Program-made: the position numbers and the translations under genes
Shown: one piece after another, positions 40,856-48,905 of the stretch
Numbering within the stretch: position 1 is the first letter of the stretch
Layout: each line of letters begins with the position of its first letter
Assembly: GCA_031268535.1 (NCBI GenBank)
Contig: JAIRXB010000028.1
Location: 1 to 50,723 of the forward strand
Source: Puniceicoccales bacterium
GTDB taxonomy: Bacteria > Verrucomicrobiota > Verrucomicrobiia > Opitutales > JAIRLM01
Reading direction: 5' to 3'
DNA: 50,723 bases
The notes under the pieces: model-generated
The model's input: only the letters and a program-made list of their open reading frames with translations
Told to the model about the DNA's origin: nothing
Databases searched by the model: none

Positions 40856-42553
40856 TCACGGTGCGCAGAAGCGCGATAGGCCGTCCGCTATGCGCCTAAA
40901 GGATGGCTTGGCGTAGGTTGCCCCCCAGCCGATGGCGCCATTCGTACTTGGGCTGTCCACTATTACCGTAACTAAAAAACGTGGATGGGCTACCGGAAAA
41001 AATCCCGAGCATGACGCCACATGCGCGTCGTGCACGTAGCGGCCGTTGGCGATTTTTTGCGAGGTGCCAGTTTTGCAGGCATATGTCCAGCCGCCTATGG
41101 GACTTTCGGTCGGATTGTGCAGCATTGCCCTCATGCGCATGATGGTGCCTCCGCTGATGATGCGTCTCCGCGGCAACGGTTTGGCCATGGCTTCCCCGAG
41201 CGGATTGGCCGCTTCGCCGCTTGGGGGCGATATGCGCTCTATGATTCTCGGCGTAAAAAGATAGCCGTCGGAGGCGATGACCCCCATGGCGAGGTGCATT
41301 TGCATGGGCGTAACGGCGATGGCGTGACCCATCGGCATCCGCGTTATGGTGAGGCCGTCCCACTGCGATGGAGCCCTTAGAATGCCCTCCACTTCTCCGT
41401 CAAAACCGTAGCCGCTGCGCTCCCCAAACCCAAAAGCTCGCACATAGGAATAGAAGCGTTCTGCCCCTAAGCGAATGGCGATTTGTGCGCTGCCGCGGTT
41501 ACTCGATTTGCGCAAAACGTCGGCCAGGCATAGCTCGCCCATTGCGCTGTGATCATTCGGCAAGTTGTAAGTTTTTCCGCCCCATTCAAATTTGCTGGAT
41601 GCGCAGTTAAATGTGCTGCCCATGTCCACAATTCCCTCCTCGAGTCCGGCCGCCAATGTCACTATTTTAAATACGGATCCCGGCTCGTAGCAGTCGCACA
41701 CTATGCGGTTGCGTAAAACGTCCATTGGCGTGCGAAAGAAGACGTTGGGATCGTATGATGGGTGGCAGGCCATGGCCAGCAGTTTGCCGGTTTCCGCTTC
41801 ACCTATGATTATGAGTGCGAATTTTGGATGGAATTCGCCATCTATGCGGAGCAGCTCATCTTCCGCTAATTTTTGCGCGGCAAGGTCTATGGTGAGGTAA
41901 ACGTCCTGGCCGTCACGGCTTGGAATCTCCCTTATGCGAAACTGGCGCAATTCCATGCGGCGTCCGTCCTTTTCCGACAGAACCCACCCGTCCTGGCCGC
42001 GGAGGAAAAAATCGGCAAATTTTTCCACTCCTCCGCAGGCGATTCCGTCCCCGTTGACGAAACCAATAACGTGGCAGGCGCAATTTTTTTGCGGGTAGCT
42101 GCGTAGCGCTTTTCTGTTGCCGCATATGCCACTAAGCTTTGCGCAGACAATCTTTTGGAAAACTCCATCAGGAACGCCGTCCGCCAGGCGCACCCAGCGC
42201 GTTTGTGGGCACGAAGCGCAGCGTTTGGCTACGGCACTTTCGAATTCTTCGGCTGGTCGGCGCAGAATTTCGGCGAGGCGAACTATTGCCGCCTCTCTGA
42301 CTTCGGCCGGAGCGAGTTTCGGATCGACGCCAACTTCAACCGTTGGAATGCTGACGGCCATTGCGACCCCATTGCGGTCGTAGATGCTGCCTCTCCGCGC
42401 TTCCCGCAGTACGAAAAGGTGGCGCGTGCGGTCGATTGATTTCAGCCGCTCCGCCGACGAAAAAAGCATCAAATAGGTTAGGCGGTGGGAGAGTAGGAGA
42501 AAGCAGAGCATGGCGCAGAAGGAAACAGCCAGCATGCGCCATCGCCTTCCCAT
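40856..42553 (-). CDS. ftsI: Penicillin-binding protein 3 / FtsI (septal transpeptidase)
   Basis: This is a monofunctional class B transpeptidase that cross-links septal peptidoglycan. It has an N-terminal membrane anchor at residues 8-28 (LAVSFCAMLCFLLLSHRL), the dimerisation-domain pattern REARRGSIYDRNG (about 50-62), the active site Ser293-Val-Phe-Lys296, SSN (350-352) and KTG (494-496). The length of 565 aa is normal. ATG 42553 gives the anchor; an in-frame extension upstream overlaps ftsL and is unlikely. It is 25 bases after ftsL on the same strand, in the order rsmH-ftsL-ftsI that defines the start of the dcw cluster. No murE or mraY follows; a fucosyltransferase is next instead. Confidence 0.95.
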   Translation of the reverse strand: MGRRWRMLAVSFCAMLCFLLLSHRLTYLMLFSSAERLKSIDRTRHLFVLREARRGSIYDRNGVAMAVSIPTVEVGVDPKLAPAEVREAAIVRLAEILRRPAEEFESAVAKRCASCPQTRWVRLADGVPDGVFQKIVCAKLSGICGNRKALRSYPQKNCACHVIGFVNGDGIACGGVEKFADFFLRGQDGWVLSEKDGRRMELRQFRIREIPSRDGQDVYLTIDLAAQKLAEDELLRIDGEFHPKFALIIIGEAETGKLLAMACHPSYDPNVFFRTPMDVLRNRIVCDCYEPGSVFKIVTLAAGLEEGIVDMGSTFNCASSKFEWGGKTYNLPNDHSAMGELCLADVLRKSSNRGSAQIAIRLGAERFYSYVRAFGFGERSGYGFDGEVEGILRAPSQWDGLTITRMPMGHAIAVTPMQMHLAMGVIASDGYLFTPRIIERISPPSGEAANPLGEAMAKPLPRRRIISGGTIMRMRAMLHNPTESPIGGWTYACKTGTSQKIANGRYVHDAHVASCSGFFPVAHPRFLVTVIVDSPSTNGAIGWGATYAKPSFRRIADGLSRFCAP

Positions 42554-42578
42554 TTTCCGCCAGCCCTTTTTGAGTTGA

Positions 42579-42968
42579 CTAGAGTGACGGCAGCGCCGCT
42601 TCGTCGCCCTGTGTGCCGTTGGCGGCCAGTGCCGCAGATCTTCGCTGCGGGAGACGCATCTCGGCTGCCGACACGCGCAGCAGATGGCCATTCTGCGGCT
42701 GTGCCATGCGGTAATCGGCGTAGGTTTCAAGGCACGCCGGTGCATGAAGTAGCGCAACTTTTCCGTGTAGCGATAGGCATTGCCGCTCCAACTGCAAATT
42801 TTCCCGATCAATTTCCATTGCGCATTGGCCAATGCGAAGAATTTGCTGCCTATACCACACGCGGCCGAAGCAGCCAGCCACGACGCCGCAGACTATCGCC
42901 AAGGCGAAGCAAATTGTCCAACCTCTGCCCATTCGCCTGGGCTTGCAGCCATGCCCGCCGTCAGCCAC
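42579..42968 (-). CDS. ftsL: FtsL-like cell division protein
   Basis: This 129-aa bitopic membrane protein lies between rsmH and ftsI, the standard place of ftsL. Residues 17-36 are a membrane segment (TICFALAIVCGVVAGCFG), followed by a helix with leucine/heptad spacing (ILRIGQCAMEIDRENLQLERQCLSLHGKVALL) that would form the FtsL-FtsB coiled coil. FtsL sequences are poorly conserved, so the call relies on context plus topology. The start is GTG 42968, close to the rsmH stop codon, and it has no clear Shine-Dalgarno site. Co-transcription with rsmH is likely. Confidence 0.75.
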   Translation of the reverse strand: MADGGHGCKPRRMGRGWTICFALAIVCGVVAGCFGRVWYRQQILRIGQCAMEIDRENLQLERQCLSLHGKVALLHAPACLETYADYRMAQPQNGHLLRVSAAEMRLPQRRSAALAANGTQGDEAALPSL

Positions 42969-42971
42969 AGT

Positions 42972-43907
42972 CTAAGACCCTCCCGCAGTGCTTTCATTCC
43001 TTAAAAACACGCGCAATTTTGCCGACCGGCTGCGTGGGTTTCGTAGAATTTCTTCCCCGCTAGGCACAGCGGGCCGCGCCGTCGCCATGCGGCCGAAAGA
43101 TGTGCGGCAGCTGGCGCAGCGGCAGTCGTTGCGGTCAACGGCCATGCCGCTCCAGAGCCTAAAGCTGCGTTTTACGGCCCTGTCCTCCAGCGAGTGGAAG
43201 GATATCACCGCCAGCGCTCCGCCCGGCTCCAGGGCGCGAAATGCTTTCGCAAGTGCCTCTCCTAGTGCGTCAAGCTCCCCGTTGATCGCTATGCGGATTC
43301 CCTGGAAAGTGCGCGTGAGCGGATCTATTTTTTTGCGGCGATCCACCGGCAAAACATTGCGCAGAAGTGCAGCAAAGGAACCGGTGCGGCCAAGGATTCC
43401 ACTTCCGCGAGACGCCATAATCGCGGCCACGACCCTTCGCCAGTGGACTTCTTCGCCGTAGTCCCGCACCGCTTTGACCAGCTCTTCCCGCGTGGCGCGT
43501 TCGAGAAATTCTTCGGCCGTTTTGGTGCCGCAATTCTTTCCCATGCGCATGTCCATGGGGCCGTCGCGACGGAATGAAAAACCGCGCTCGGCGCTGTCCA
43601 GCTGGTCGGAGGATAGGCCCAAATCCAGCAGGATTCCGTCGAAGGATTTTTGGCTTAGGCGATCCAAATTTTTAAAGTTGTCGTTGACGAGCTGCGCGCG
43701 CCCCGCCCCAAACCTGGGGCGCGCCCGTCCAATGGCTTCGCCGTCAACGTCCATGGCCCAGAGACGGCTTTGGGGAAATGCTTCTAAAATTGCGAGTCCA
43801 TGGCCGCCACCGCCCAGTGTTCCGTCTAGAAAAGTGCGACATTTGGTCCCGGCGAACGCCTCCAGAACCCTGGATAGCATAACCGGCATATGCGTCGTTT
43901 CGGCCAC
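42972..43907 (-). CDS. rsmH: 16S rRNA (cytosine(1402)-N4)-methyltransferase RsmH
   Basis: This SAM-dependent enzyme methylates C1402 of 16S rRNA in the P-site. The N-terminus HMPVMLSRVLEAF matches the family HxPVLLxEVL, and FLDGTLGGGGHGLAIL is the SAM motif I. Later motifs are GILLDLGLSSDQLDSAERGFSF and PMDMRM, LTRTFQGIRIAIN (family: ARTFQALRIxVN) and VISFHSLEDRAVKR. GTG 43907 puts His at residue 6, as in E. coli, and gives 311 aa. The frame also stays open upstream to a GTG at 44069 located 12 bases past a fine promoter, which would add 54 residues; this variant cannot be excluded. mraZ is not found upstream. Confidence 0.93.
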   Translation of the reverse strand: MAETTHMPVMLSRVLEAFAGTKCRTFLDGTLGGGGHGLAILEAFPQSRLWAMDVDGEAIGRARPRFGAGRAQLVNDNFKNLDRLSQKSFDGILLDLGLSSDQLDSAERGFSFRRDGPMDMRMGKNCGTKTAEEFLERATREELVKAVRDYGEEVHWRRVVAAIMASRGSGILGRTGSFAALLRNVLPVDRRKKIDPLTRTFQGIRIAINGELDALGEALAKAFRALEPGGALAVISFHSLEDRAVKRSFRLWSGMAVDRNDCRCASCRTSFGRMATARPAVPSGEEILRNPRSRSAKLRVFLRNESTAGGS

Positions 43908-44081
43908 TGCTGGGAACCACCGCGGCGAAGCACTGCCGCAATTTTTGAAAAAGTCAAGGATTGCGTTGTGATCGCAACATTCAGTCCGGCAACAATCTAG
44001 CCACGGTTGGAGCTGGGAAAACTTTTCTCCAATTGTGAAATCGAACTGAACTTCTCTCCTATTGCGCACGACAGCTTCGCT

Positions 44082-44110
44082 ATTAAAGCCCTCATTTGGA
44101 AATTTGTCAA
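44082..44110 (-). promoter_or_regulatory. Strong predicted promoter of the rsmH-ftsL-ftsI operon
   Basis: On the minus strand TTGACA (44110-44105) is followed after exactly 17 bases by TTTAAT (44087-44082). This is the best promoter match in the window. The RsmH start at 43907 would have a leader of about 165 bases; an in-frame GTG at 44069 is 12 bases past the -10. Confidence 0.6.
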
Positions 44111-44418
44111 TGCGTCTTGCGGAATTTTTTACACTTTCACTTTGACAGGCGCCACCGCTCGCTCTTTCCGCACTTTCTGGGAAAGTGAGTGAGGACGGCT
44201 TCGTTTGCAATAGTTTGTGCCGTTTTTTCGTCAGTCGTTCCGTCGCCCTTTGCCCATGCGACATTCATCGGTTTGGGGACGGCGACCGCTGAAATTTTTC
44301 CATTTCGCCGAATGGTTTAGAATTTATTTAAAAATGGATCTTGCCATTAGCAAATGGCGTCATCCCTCACTAGTGCGAAGGGCCCCATGGCGATCTGGCG
44401 ATTGCCGGCGAAAAGCGC
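44111..44418. other. Intergenic region between rsmH and the phosphohexomutase
   Basis: About 300 bases contain no convincing gene. They hold a perfect hairpin CACTTTC-TGG-GAAAGTG (44171-44187) and another CACTTTC at 44132. No mraZ is present and no TGGG repeats (MraZ boxes) are visible. The two flanking genes are both on the minus strand; the hexomutase ends at 44419. Confidence 0.5.
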
Positions 44419-46362
44419 TCAGCCATTAGCAGTTCGGCCGGCGACGTCCCGCTCCGCAAAGGCTACCATTTTGGCGAATTGGCCATCGCCATAGCGTTTC
44501 GCTGCGCCTATGTCTTCGCCGTCGCCCATGAAGAAGAAATAGAATTTCACCTTTGCCTCTGTGCCGCTTCCGCGGATGGCCACGGAAAACCCATCGCTTA
44601 GTTCGCCAACGAAGAAGTTTCCCGCAAAAAATCGTCCGCCGTCACCGTCGTCGGCGCCATCCCTTTCCAGATCGCTCCAGCTTAATATGTCTTTCCCGGC
44701 GAATGATTTGTATGGGTTTTCCCTGATGGACGCCAGCAGTGAGCGGATTTTGTTCGCGCCATCGGCGCCGGAGAAGGAGATTGTGTGAAGTTTGCTGCCG
44801 TGGTAGCCGAAGCGGCGATAGATGCCGTCAAAGAAGTCGTCGACGGTGAGATTCTCCAAAAGAAGGGATCCGTACGCTTCGGCCGCCATGATGGATGCGC
44901 AGTGGGAGTCCTTGTCGCGAGTTTCCCCAAGGGAGCCGTAGCCGCAACTTTCCTCTGCGCCAAGGACGAGGTAGGATGAATATTTCAGCAAAAATTCCCT
45001 TCTTTCGTCCTCGTCCAGCGATTCGAAGTCAACCGCCATTCCAGTTTTAGTTCTGTGCATTTCAATGGCGTCGACTTCCCATTTTTGTAGCTTTTCGCCG
45101 ACCCACTTAAACCCCACCGGGGTCTTGACAGTTCGCACGCCGTAGGATTCGCCTATGGCGTCCAGGAGCGGAGTTGTCACAAGCGAGCGCACAAGCGCGG
45201 CGCCCCGCGCCGTTTCGACATTAAGTTTTTTTGCCGAAAAAAGTGCCCGCAGGCGCCGCTCCGCCAGAAGGACTGCCGTTTCGTTTCCTGAGAGGAGGCG
45301 CATTTTTCCGTCTCTGCCCCTGTAGGCCAATGCCATGCGGTCAGCGTCAGGATCTGCGCCGATTGCGAAGTCCGATGAGATGGCGTCGCAGCGGGCCATG
45401 GCGGAGGAAAGGGCCGCTGGATTTTCCGGATTTGGAGACGGCACGGTCGGAAAGCGCGGATCGCAGATGCACTGCTCACCAAGTTGGACGATGGGCAAGC
45501 CATAGATGTCGATGAGTTGGGACATGATTGCGGAGCCGACGCCGTGCAGCGATGTGTAGACGATCGGCTTGCCTATGGCGCCAATTGAATCCCAGTCAAC
45601 TACGCCGTCCCTAAGGAACGTAACGTATTGTTTGTCAATTGGTTGGCAGGGCAACGCAAATGTCTTTGGTCTCATCTCCGCGGCGCCTAGAAGTTCGCAG
45701 GCTTCGCCAACGGTCACGTTTCCGTAGTTTTCCATTATGGCGGCGGCGTGTGGATCGATGACCTGCGCGCCGTCTCGAAAATACGCTTTGAAGCCATTGT
45801 CGTAGAATGGATTGTGGCTGGCCGTTATGACGACACCGGCAGTCGCCGACAGGCGCCTAACGGCGAAACTGAGTTCCGGCGTTGAGCGCGCTCCGTCGAA
45901 TAGGAGCGCTTCTCCGCCGAGCAAATTCCACAGAGAGCATGTGATTTGTCCGAAATGTCTTGAGAAATAGCGGACGTCGTAGGCCACGATGAGCTTTGGC
46001 CGTTTGCCGCCGCCCTCTTCCCGAAGCCATCGATCGCAGTGGCGATGGAGGGCAATGGCGGCTCGGGCGACCGTGATGTCGTTCATCGTAGCCGACCCGA
46101 TGGCGCTGCGCACGTATTTCCCGCTGCCGGCGTCGCCCTCCATGGGAGTGACGATGGCGCCGATGGCGCGCCCCCTCATGCCGCCGGTGCCAAATTGCAA
46201 ATTTTGGAAAAACCGATCATTTAGTTCATCCCATTGGCCCCGTTCGGCGAGCCACTCCATTGAGTCGCCGGCCCAGCCGGGCAAGTTTCCGGCGCTCCGC
46301 CAGCTGCGAAAATTTGCTTCCGCTTCGGCCGGCAATTTACCCTTCCATGAGTCAGTGGCCAT
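44419..46362 (-). CDS. Alpha-D-phosphohexomutase (phosphoglucomutase/phosphomannomutase type)
   Basis: This enzyme interconverts hexose-1- and -6-phosphates. Motifs are LQFGTGGMRGRAIGA, the phosphoserine loop VITASHNPFYDNGFKAYF, the Mg2+ site IGADPDADRMA, the sugar loop GAEESCGYG and the phosphate site RGSGTEAKVK. The length of 647 aa and the N-terminal part starting near residue 20 fit the large PGM2-like / PgcA branch. ATG 46362 begins MATDSWKGKLPAEAEANF; the frame is open far upstream (to 46683), but that region overlaps the neighbouring gene's start. In a glycogen-making organism (glgB here) a glucose-1-phosphate role is plausible; mannose-phosphate for glycan synthesis is the alternative. 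TTTCCA and TAACCT precede the ATG. Confidence 0.9.
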   Translation of the reverse strand: MATDSWKGKLPAEAEANFRSWRSAGNLPGWAGDSMEWLAERGQWDELNDRFFQNLQFGTGGMRGRAIGAIVTPMEGDAGSGKYVRSAIGSATMNDITVARAAIALHRHCDRWLREEGGGKRPKLIVAYDVRYFSRHFGQITCSLWNLLGGEALLFDGARSTPELSFAVRRLSATAGVVITASHNPFYDNGFKAYFRDGAQVIDPHAAAIMENYGNVTVGEACELLGAAEMRPKTFALPCQPIDKQYVTFLRDGVVDWDSIGAIGKPIVYTSLHGVGSAIMSQLIDIYGLPIVQLGEQCICDPRFPTVPSPNPENPAALSSAMARCDAISSDFAIGADPDADRMALAYRGRDGKMRLLSGNETAVLLAERRLRALFSAKKLNVETARGAALVRSLVTTPLLDAIGESYGVRTVKTPVGFKWVGEKLQKWEVDAIEMHRTKTGMAVDFESLDEDERREFLLKYSSYLVLGAEESCGYGSLGETRDKDSHCASIMAAEAYGSLLLENLTVDDFFDGIYRRFGYHGSKLHTISFSGADGANKIRSLLASIRENPYKSFAGKDILSWSDLERDGADDGDGGRFFAGNFFVGELSDGFSVAIRGSGTEAKVKFYFFFMGDGEDIGAAKRYGDGQFAKMVAFAERDVAGRTANG

Positions 46363-46663
46363 TGGCTTTAGGTTAGCGGCGGAGCTGCCGCTGGAAAGAA
46401 GTTTTTGCGGCAAATAGAATTGCTGTTGTTTTTTTAGTGGTGGATGGTAAACTTCGCCGATGGTTTTCCATAGGGTTGGACATAGTGGGTGGACTAATTT
46501 ATCCGCCATCTTCCACAGTGCTCCCGCTTCCGAAGCCGGTAGCGAAGAGGCGTCCGCCGCGTCGACGTTGGGCGGCGTCACAACGGCCAACATAGCCTCC
46601 AAGCCTAGTTTTGCGAATTTCTTTGCGGCTGCGCGCATGCAGTACGACTGGGGCGTAGTCGTT

Positions 46664-46693
46664 TTGTTCTTTTGGGCCATCAATGCATATTTT
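46664..46693 (+). promoter_or_regulatory. Predicted promoter of the 46697 gene
   Basis: TTGTTC (46664-46669) and TATTTT (46688-46693) are 18 bases apart. ATG 46697 is three bases past the -10, so a transcript starting near it would be leaderless or begin inside codon 2. This supports the downstream start over 46460. The 46363-46696 gap otherwise shows no convincing gene. Confidence 0.35.
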
Positions 46694-46696
46694 TCG

Positions 46697-47332
46697 ATGG
46701 ACGCGGCCCAACTTGCACAATTTGTTGCTGACGCCGATATTTCATTGGTGACTCAGTCAAAGATGGCGGAAATCATCGACGACATTAGGGGTGGGGTTTT
46801 GGGTGGCGAAACTCTCGATGCCGTCTTCGCCCTTTTCAAAGGACAGTTGCAGCTGACGGAGAGCGATCGCCGAGCCATTGGAGAATTTCTGGCGGTGGCC
46901 GCCAAAAGTCTTATGGAAGCGGGCGTTGACAGTGACGCCATTGGCTGGGTCCTTGAAATGGCGCGCAATGAAATTGGCGACGTGCCGTTCCATGCCACTG
47001 GTGGTAGCGTGGCGTTTTTCGCCGGGGGCGGTGTTTACGGAAGTGAAATTAATGGACTTAGCAGGGCCGGCTACATCGCGCTGTTCGCCCTTGTCGCCGC
47101 TTCCGCCAAAGAATCTGTGCTTTTGACATTTTCTGGTGATCTCGGAAGGCCTGAATCGATCAGCCTGTGGATTGGCGCTGGAACTGCTACCTTTAGGGCT
47201 GTGGACGTTCCGCCAGAAGATGGCGGAGGCAGTTTGGCCGCTAGGCGTGTGCAGTCGTGGTCGTCGATTGGCTCCGATGGCGTATCGGTGGGCGAGAGCG
47301 ATGGCGGCAAAATACTGGAAATAGCACGGTAG
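46697..47332 (+). CDS. Hypothetical protein (211 aa)
   Basis: I do not recognise this protein. From ATG 46697 it begins MDAAQLAQFVADADISLVTQ. Residues 1-100 are helical with acidic character, and the rest is beta-rich, with Gly-rich segments HATGGSVAFFAGGGVYG and SRAGYIALFALVAASAKES. A membrane-like stretch around GYIALFALVAASA is short. The upstream start at 46460 would add 79 residues that include a hydrophobic segment (WGVVVLFFWAI), but that part overlaps the divergent phosphohexomutase region and is less likely. The 3' end is close to the lpxC-fabZ end (convergent, 14 bases). Confidence 0.6.
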   Translation: MDAAQLAQFVADADISLVTQSKMAEIIDDIRGGVLGGETLDAVFALFKGQLQLTESDRRAIGEFLAVAAKSLMEAGVDSDAIGWVLEMARNEIGDVPFHATGGSVAFFAGGGVYGSEINGLSRAGYIALFALVAASAKESVLLTFSGDLGRPESISLWIGAGTATFRAVDVPPEDGGGSLAARRVQSWSSIGSDGVSVGESDGGKILEIAR

Positions 47333-47346
47333 GATGACCCATGCGG

Positions 47347-48672
47347 CTAGTAGTCGACCGCGTCATCGGCCATTATGAACATCAGCTCAGCCGAAGACGC
47401 TATTTGCCTTCCGACGCGGCATTGGCCATCGACCACGGCAACTTTTTTGGCGCGCTGCCTCAGCAGCTTAACTTCGATGTGCAGCTGGTCGCCCGGCTCC
47501 ACTATGCGGCGAAATTTTACCCGATCGCAGCTCATGAAGAACGCCAATTTTCCCGCCATTCCGGCGTGATTCATCACCATTATGCCGGCCGCCTGCGCCA
47601 TCGCTTCGATCTGTAGCACCCCCGGAAACACTGGTCTGCCGGGGAAGTGCCCAGTGAAAAATTGCTCGTTGATGGACACATTCTTCAGGGCCAGCAGACG
47701 GTTTTCGCTAATTTCAAGCACGCGGTCGACCAGCAAGAACGGATAGCGGTGCGGTATGAGGTTGAGGATTTGGCGAATGTTCATCGGCGTTTCCTCTTCG
47801 GCCGTCGAGTTGCCCTTTGGCTGTGCGCCATCGCCCACTTTCTGCTCGTCCATGCGGCGCCGCAGCTCCCTTACAAATTTTGCGTTTAGGGCATGGCCGG
47901 GCCGCACCGCAATGATGTGGGCGCGCAGCGGGACGCCCAGCAGCGTTAGGTCGCCGATGATGTCCAGTATCTTGTGCCGCACGAATTCGTCCCTGAAGCG
48001 CAGCGGCTCTTTGGAGAGAATTTTGTCGCCCTTGATCACTATGGCCGAATCCAGGCTGCCGCCGCGGATTTTCCCCATTTTTAGGAGCCCCTCCACTTCC
48101 TCGTAGATGGTGAACGTGCGTGCCGGTGCGATTTGGGAGACGTAGCTTTCGGGGGTTATGTCGACGGATAGGTGTTGCGTGTGCAAATCTCTATCGTCCG
48201 CCGAAGTGCAACTTATGCGGAGACCATCGTGCGGAACGGCTATGATGGTCCGCTTCCCTTCCGATACGCAGATGGGCTGCGCAAGGACAAATTCTTTCCT
48301 TTCGCCGCCCTGCTCGACGATGCCGGCCTGCTGAATTAAATTCGCATACTCCTTGGCGGACCCGTCCAGCACCGGCGGTTCTTCGCCGTCGATTTCCACC
48401 AGAAGATTGTCTATCTCAAGTCCGGCAACGGCGGAAAGCAGGTGCTCTACGGTATTTATGCGCACATCGCCGTTGGCCAGCGTCGTGCAGCGCACCAGAT
48501 CGCCGACGTTGGAGATGTCGGGCCGCAGCTCACGGCGGTCCACCAGATCGACTCGCCGAAAAACTATGCCGCCATTGACTTCCGCTGGTCCGATGTGCAC
48601 CGTGACGTCCTGGCCCGTGTGTATTCCGCGTCCCCGTACGCCCACTCTCCTCTGCACAGTCTTTTGGACCAC
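47347..48672 (-). CDS. lpxC/fabZ: Bifunctional LpxC-FabZ fusion
   Basis: This fusion joins UDP-3-O-acyl-GlcNAc deacetylase (lipid A synthesis, zinc-dependent) to 3-hydroxyacyl-ACP dehydratase (fatty acid synthesis). The LpxC half (about 1-285) has NTVEHLLSA (His77, zinc), EEPPVLDGSA (Glu98, acid/base), and RHKILDIIGDL (His233 and Asp237, zinc), plus His260. The FabZ half (about 296-441, starting MNIRQILNLIPHRYPF) has GHFPGRPVFPG (His342) and Glu356 in GVLQIEAMAQ. Such fusions occur in Bacteroidetes and some PVC bacteria, and they couple the two pathways that share the 3-hydroxyacyl-ACP pool. At 441 aa the length equals the sum of the two domains. No lpxA or lpxD neighbour is visible. Confidence 0.97.
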   Translation of the reverse strand: MVQKTVQRRVGVRGRGIHTGQDVTVHIGPAEVNGGIVFRRVDLVDRRELRPDISNVGDLVRCTTLANGDVRINTVEHLLSAVAGLEIDNLLVEIDGEEPPVLDGSAKEYANLIQQAGIVEQGGERKEFVLAQPICVSEGKRTIIAVPHDGLRISCTSADDRDLHTQHLSVDITPESYVSQIAPARTFTIYEEVEGLLKMGKIRGGSLDSAIVIKGDKILSKEPLRFRDEFVRHKILDIIGDLTLLGVPLRAHIIAVRPGHALNAKFVRELRRRMDEQKVGDGAQPKGNSTAEEETPMNIRQILNLIPHRYPFLLVDRVLEISENRLLALKNVSINEQFFTGHFPGRPVFPGVLQIEAMAQAAGIMVMNHAGMAGKLAFFMSCDRVKFRRIVEPGDQLHIEVKLLRQRAKKVAVVDGQCRVGRQIASSAELMFIMADDAVDY

Positions 48673-48870
48673 GCAGCACCATGGGGAAATTCATTTTGCG
48701 GCGCAAGAGCGGATGTGGCAGTTGCCGAATGGAATTGATGCGTCCCTAAGCCCGACGGTTCAAGTGACTTGTTGGTCTCGGGCTGCGCATTTCGGCTCAG
48801 CCCAGCGCCTTTGGGGGACCGAAATTTGCAAATGGCGATCGCCCAGCCAGATGGGGCCGTAAAAAAAGTC

Positions 48871-48899
48871 TTTACCGGTGAAATTTCTCCCACTAAACT
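48871..48899 (+). promoter_or_regulatory. Predicted promoter of the second surface-protein gene
   Basis: TTTACC (48871-48876) and TAAACT (48894-48899) are exactly 17 bases apart. The GTG start at 48906 is six bases beyond the -10, so the transcript would be leaderless. The -10 box is identical to the one at 6015-6020. Confidence 0.5.
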
Positions 48900-48905
48900 T
48901 CACAT

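Noticed and set aside
46363-46683. 107-codon N-terminal extension of the phosphohexomutase
   Set aside because: The family N-terminus matches the ATG at 46362. The extension overlaps the divergent gene's upstream region and has no family similarity.
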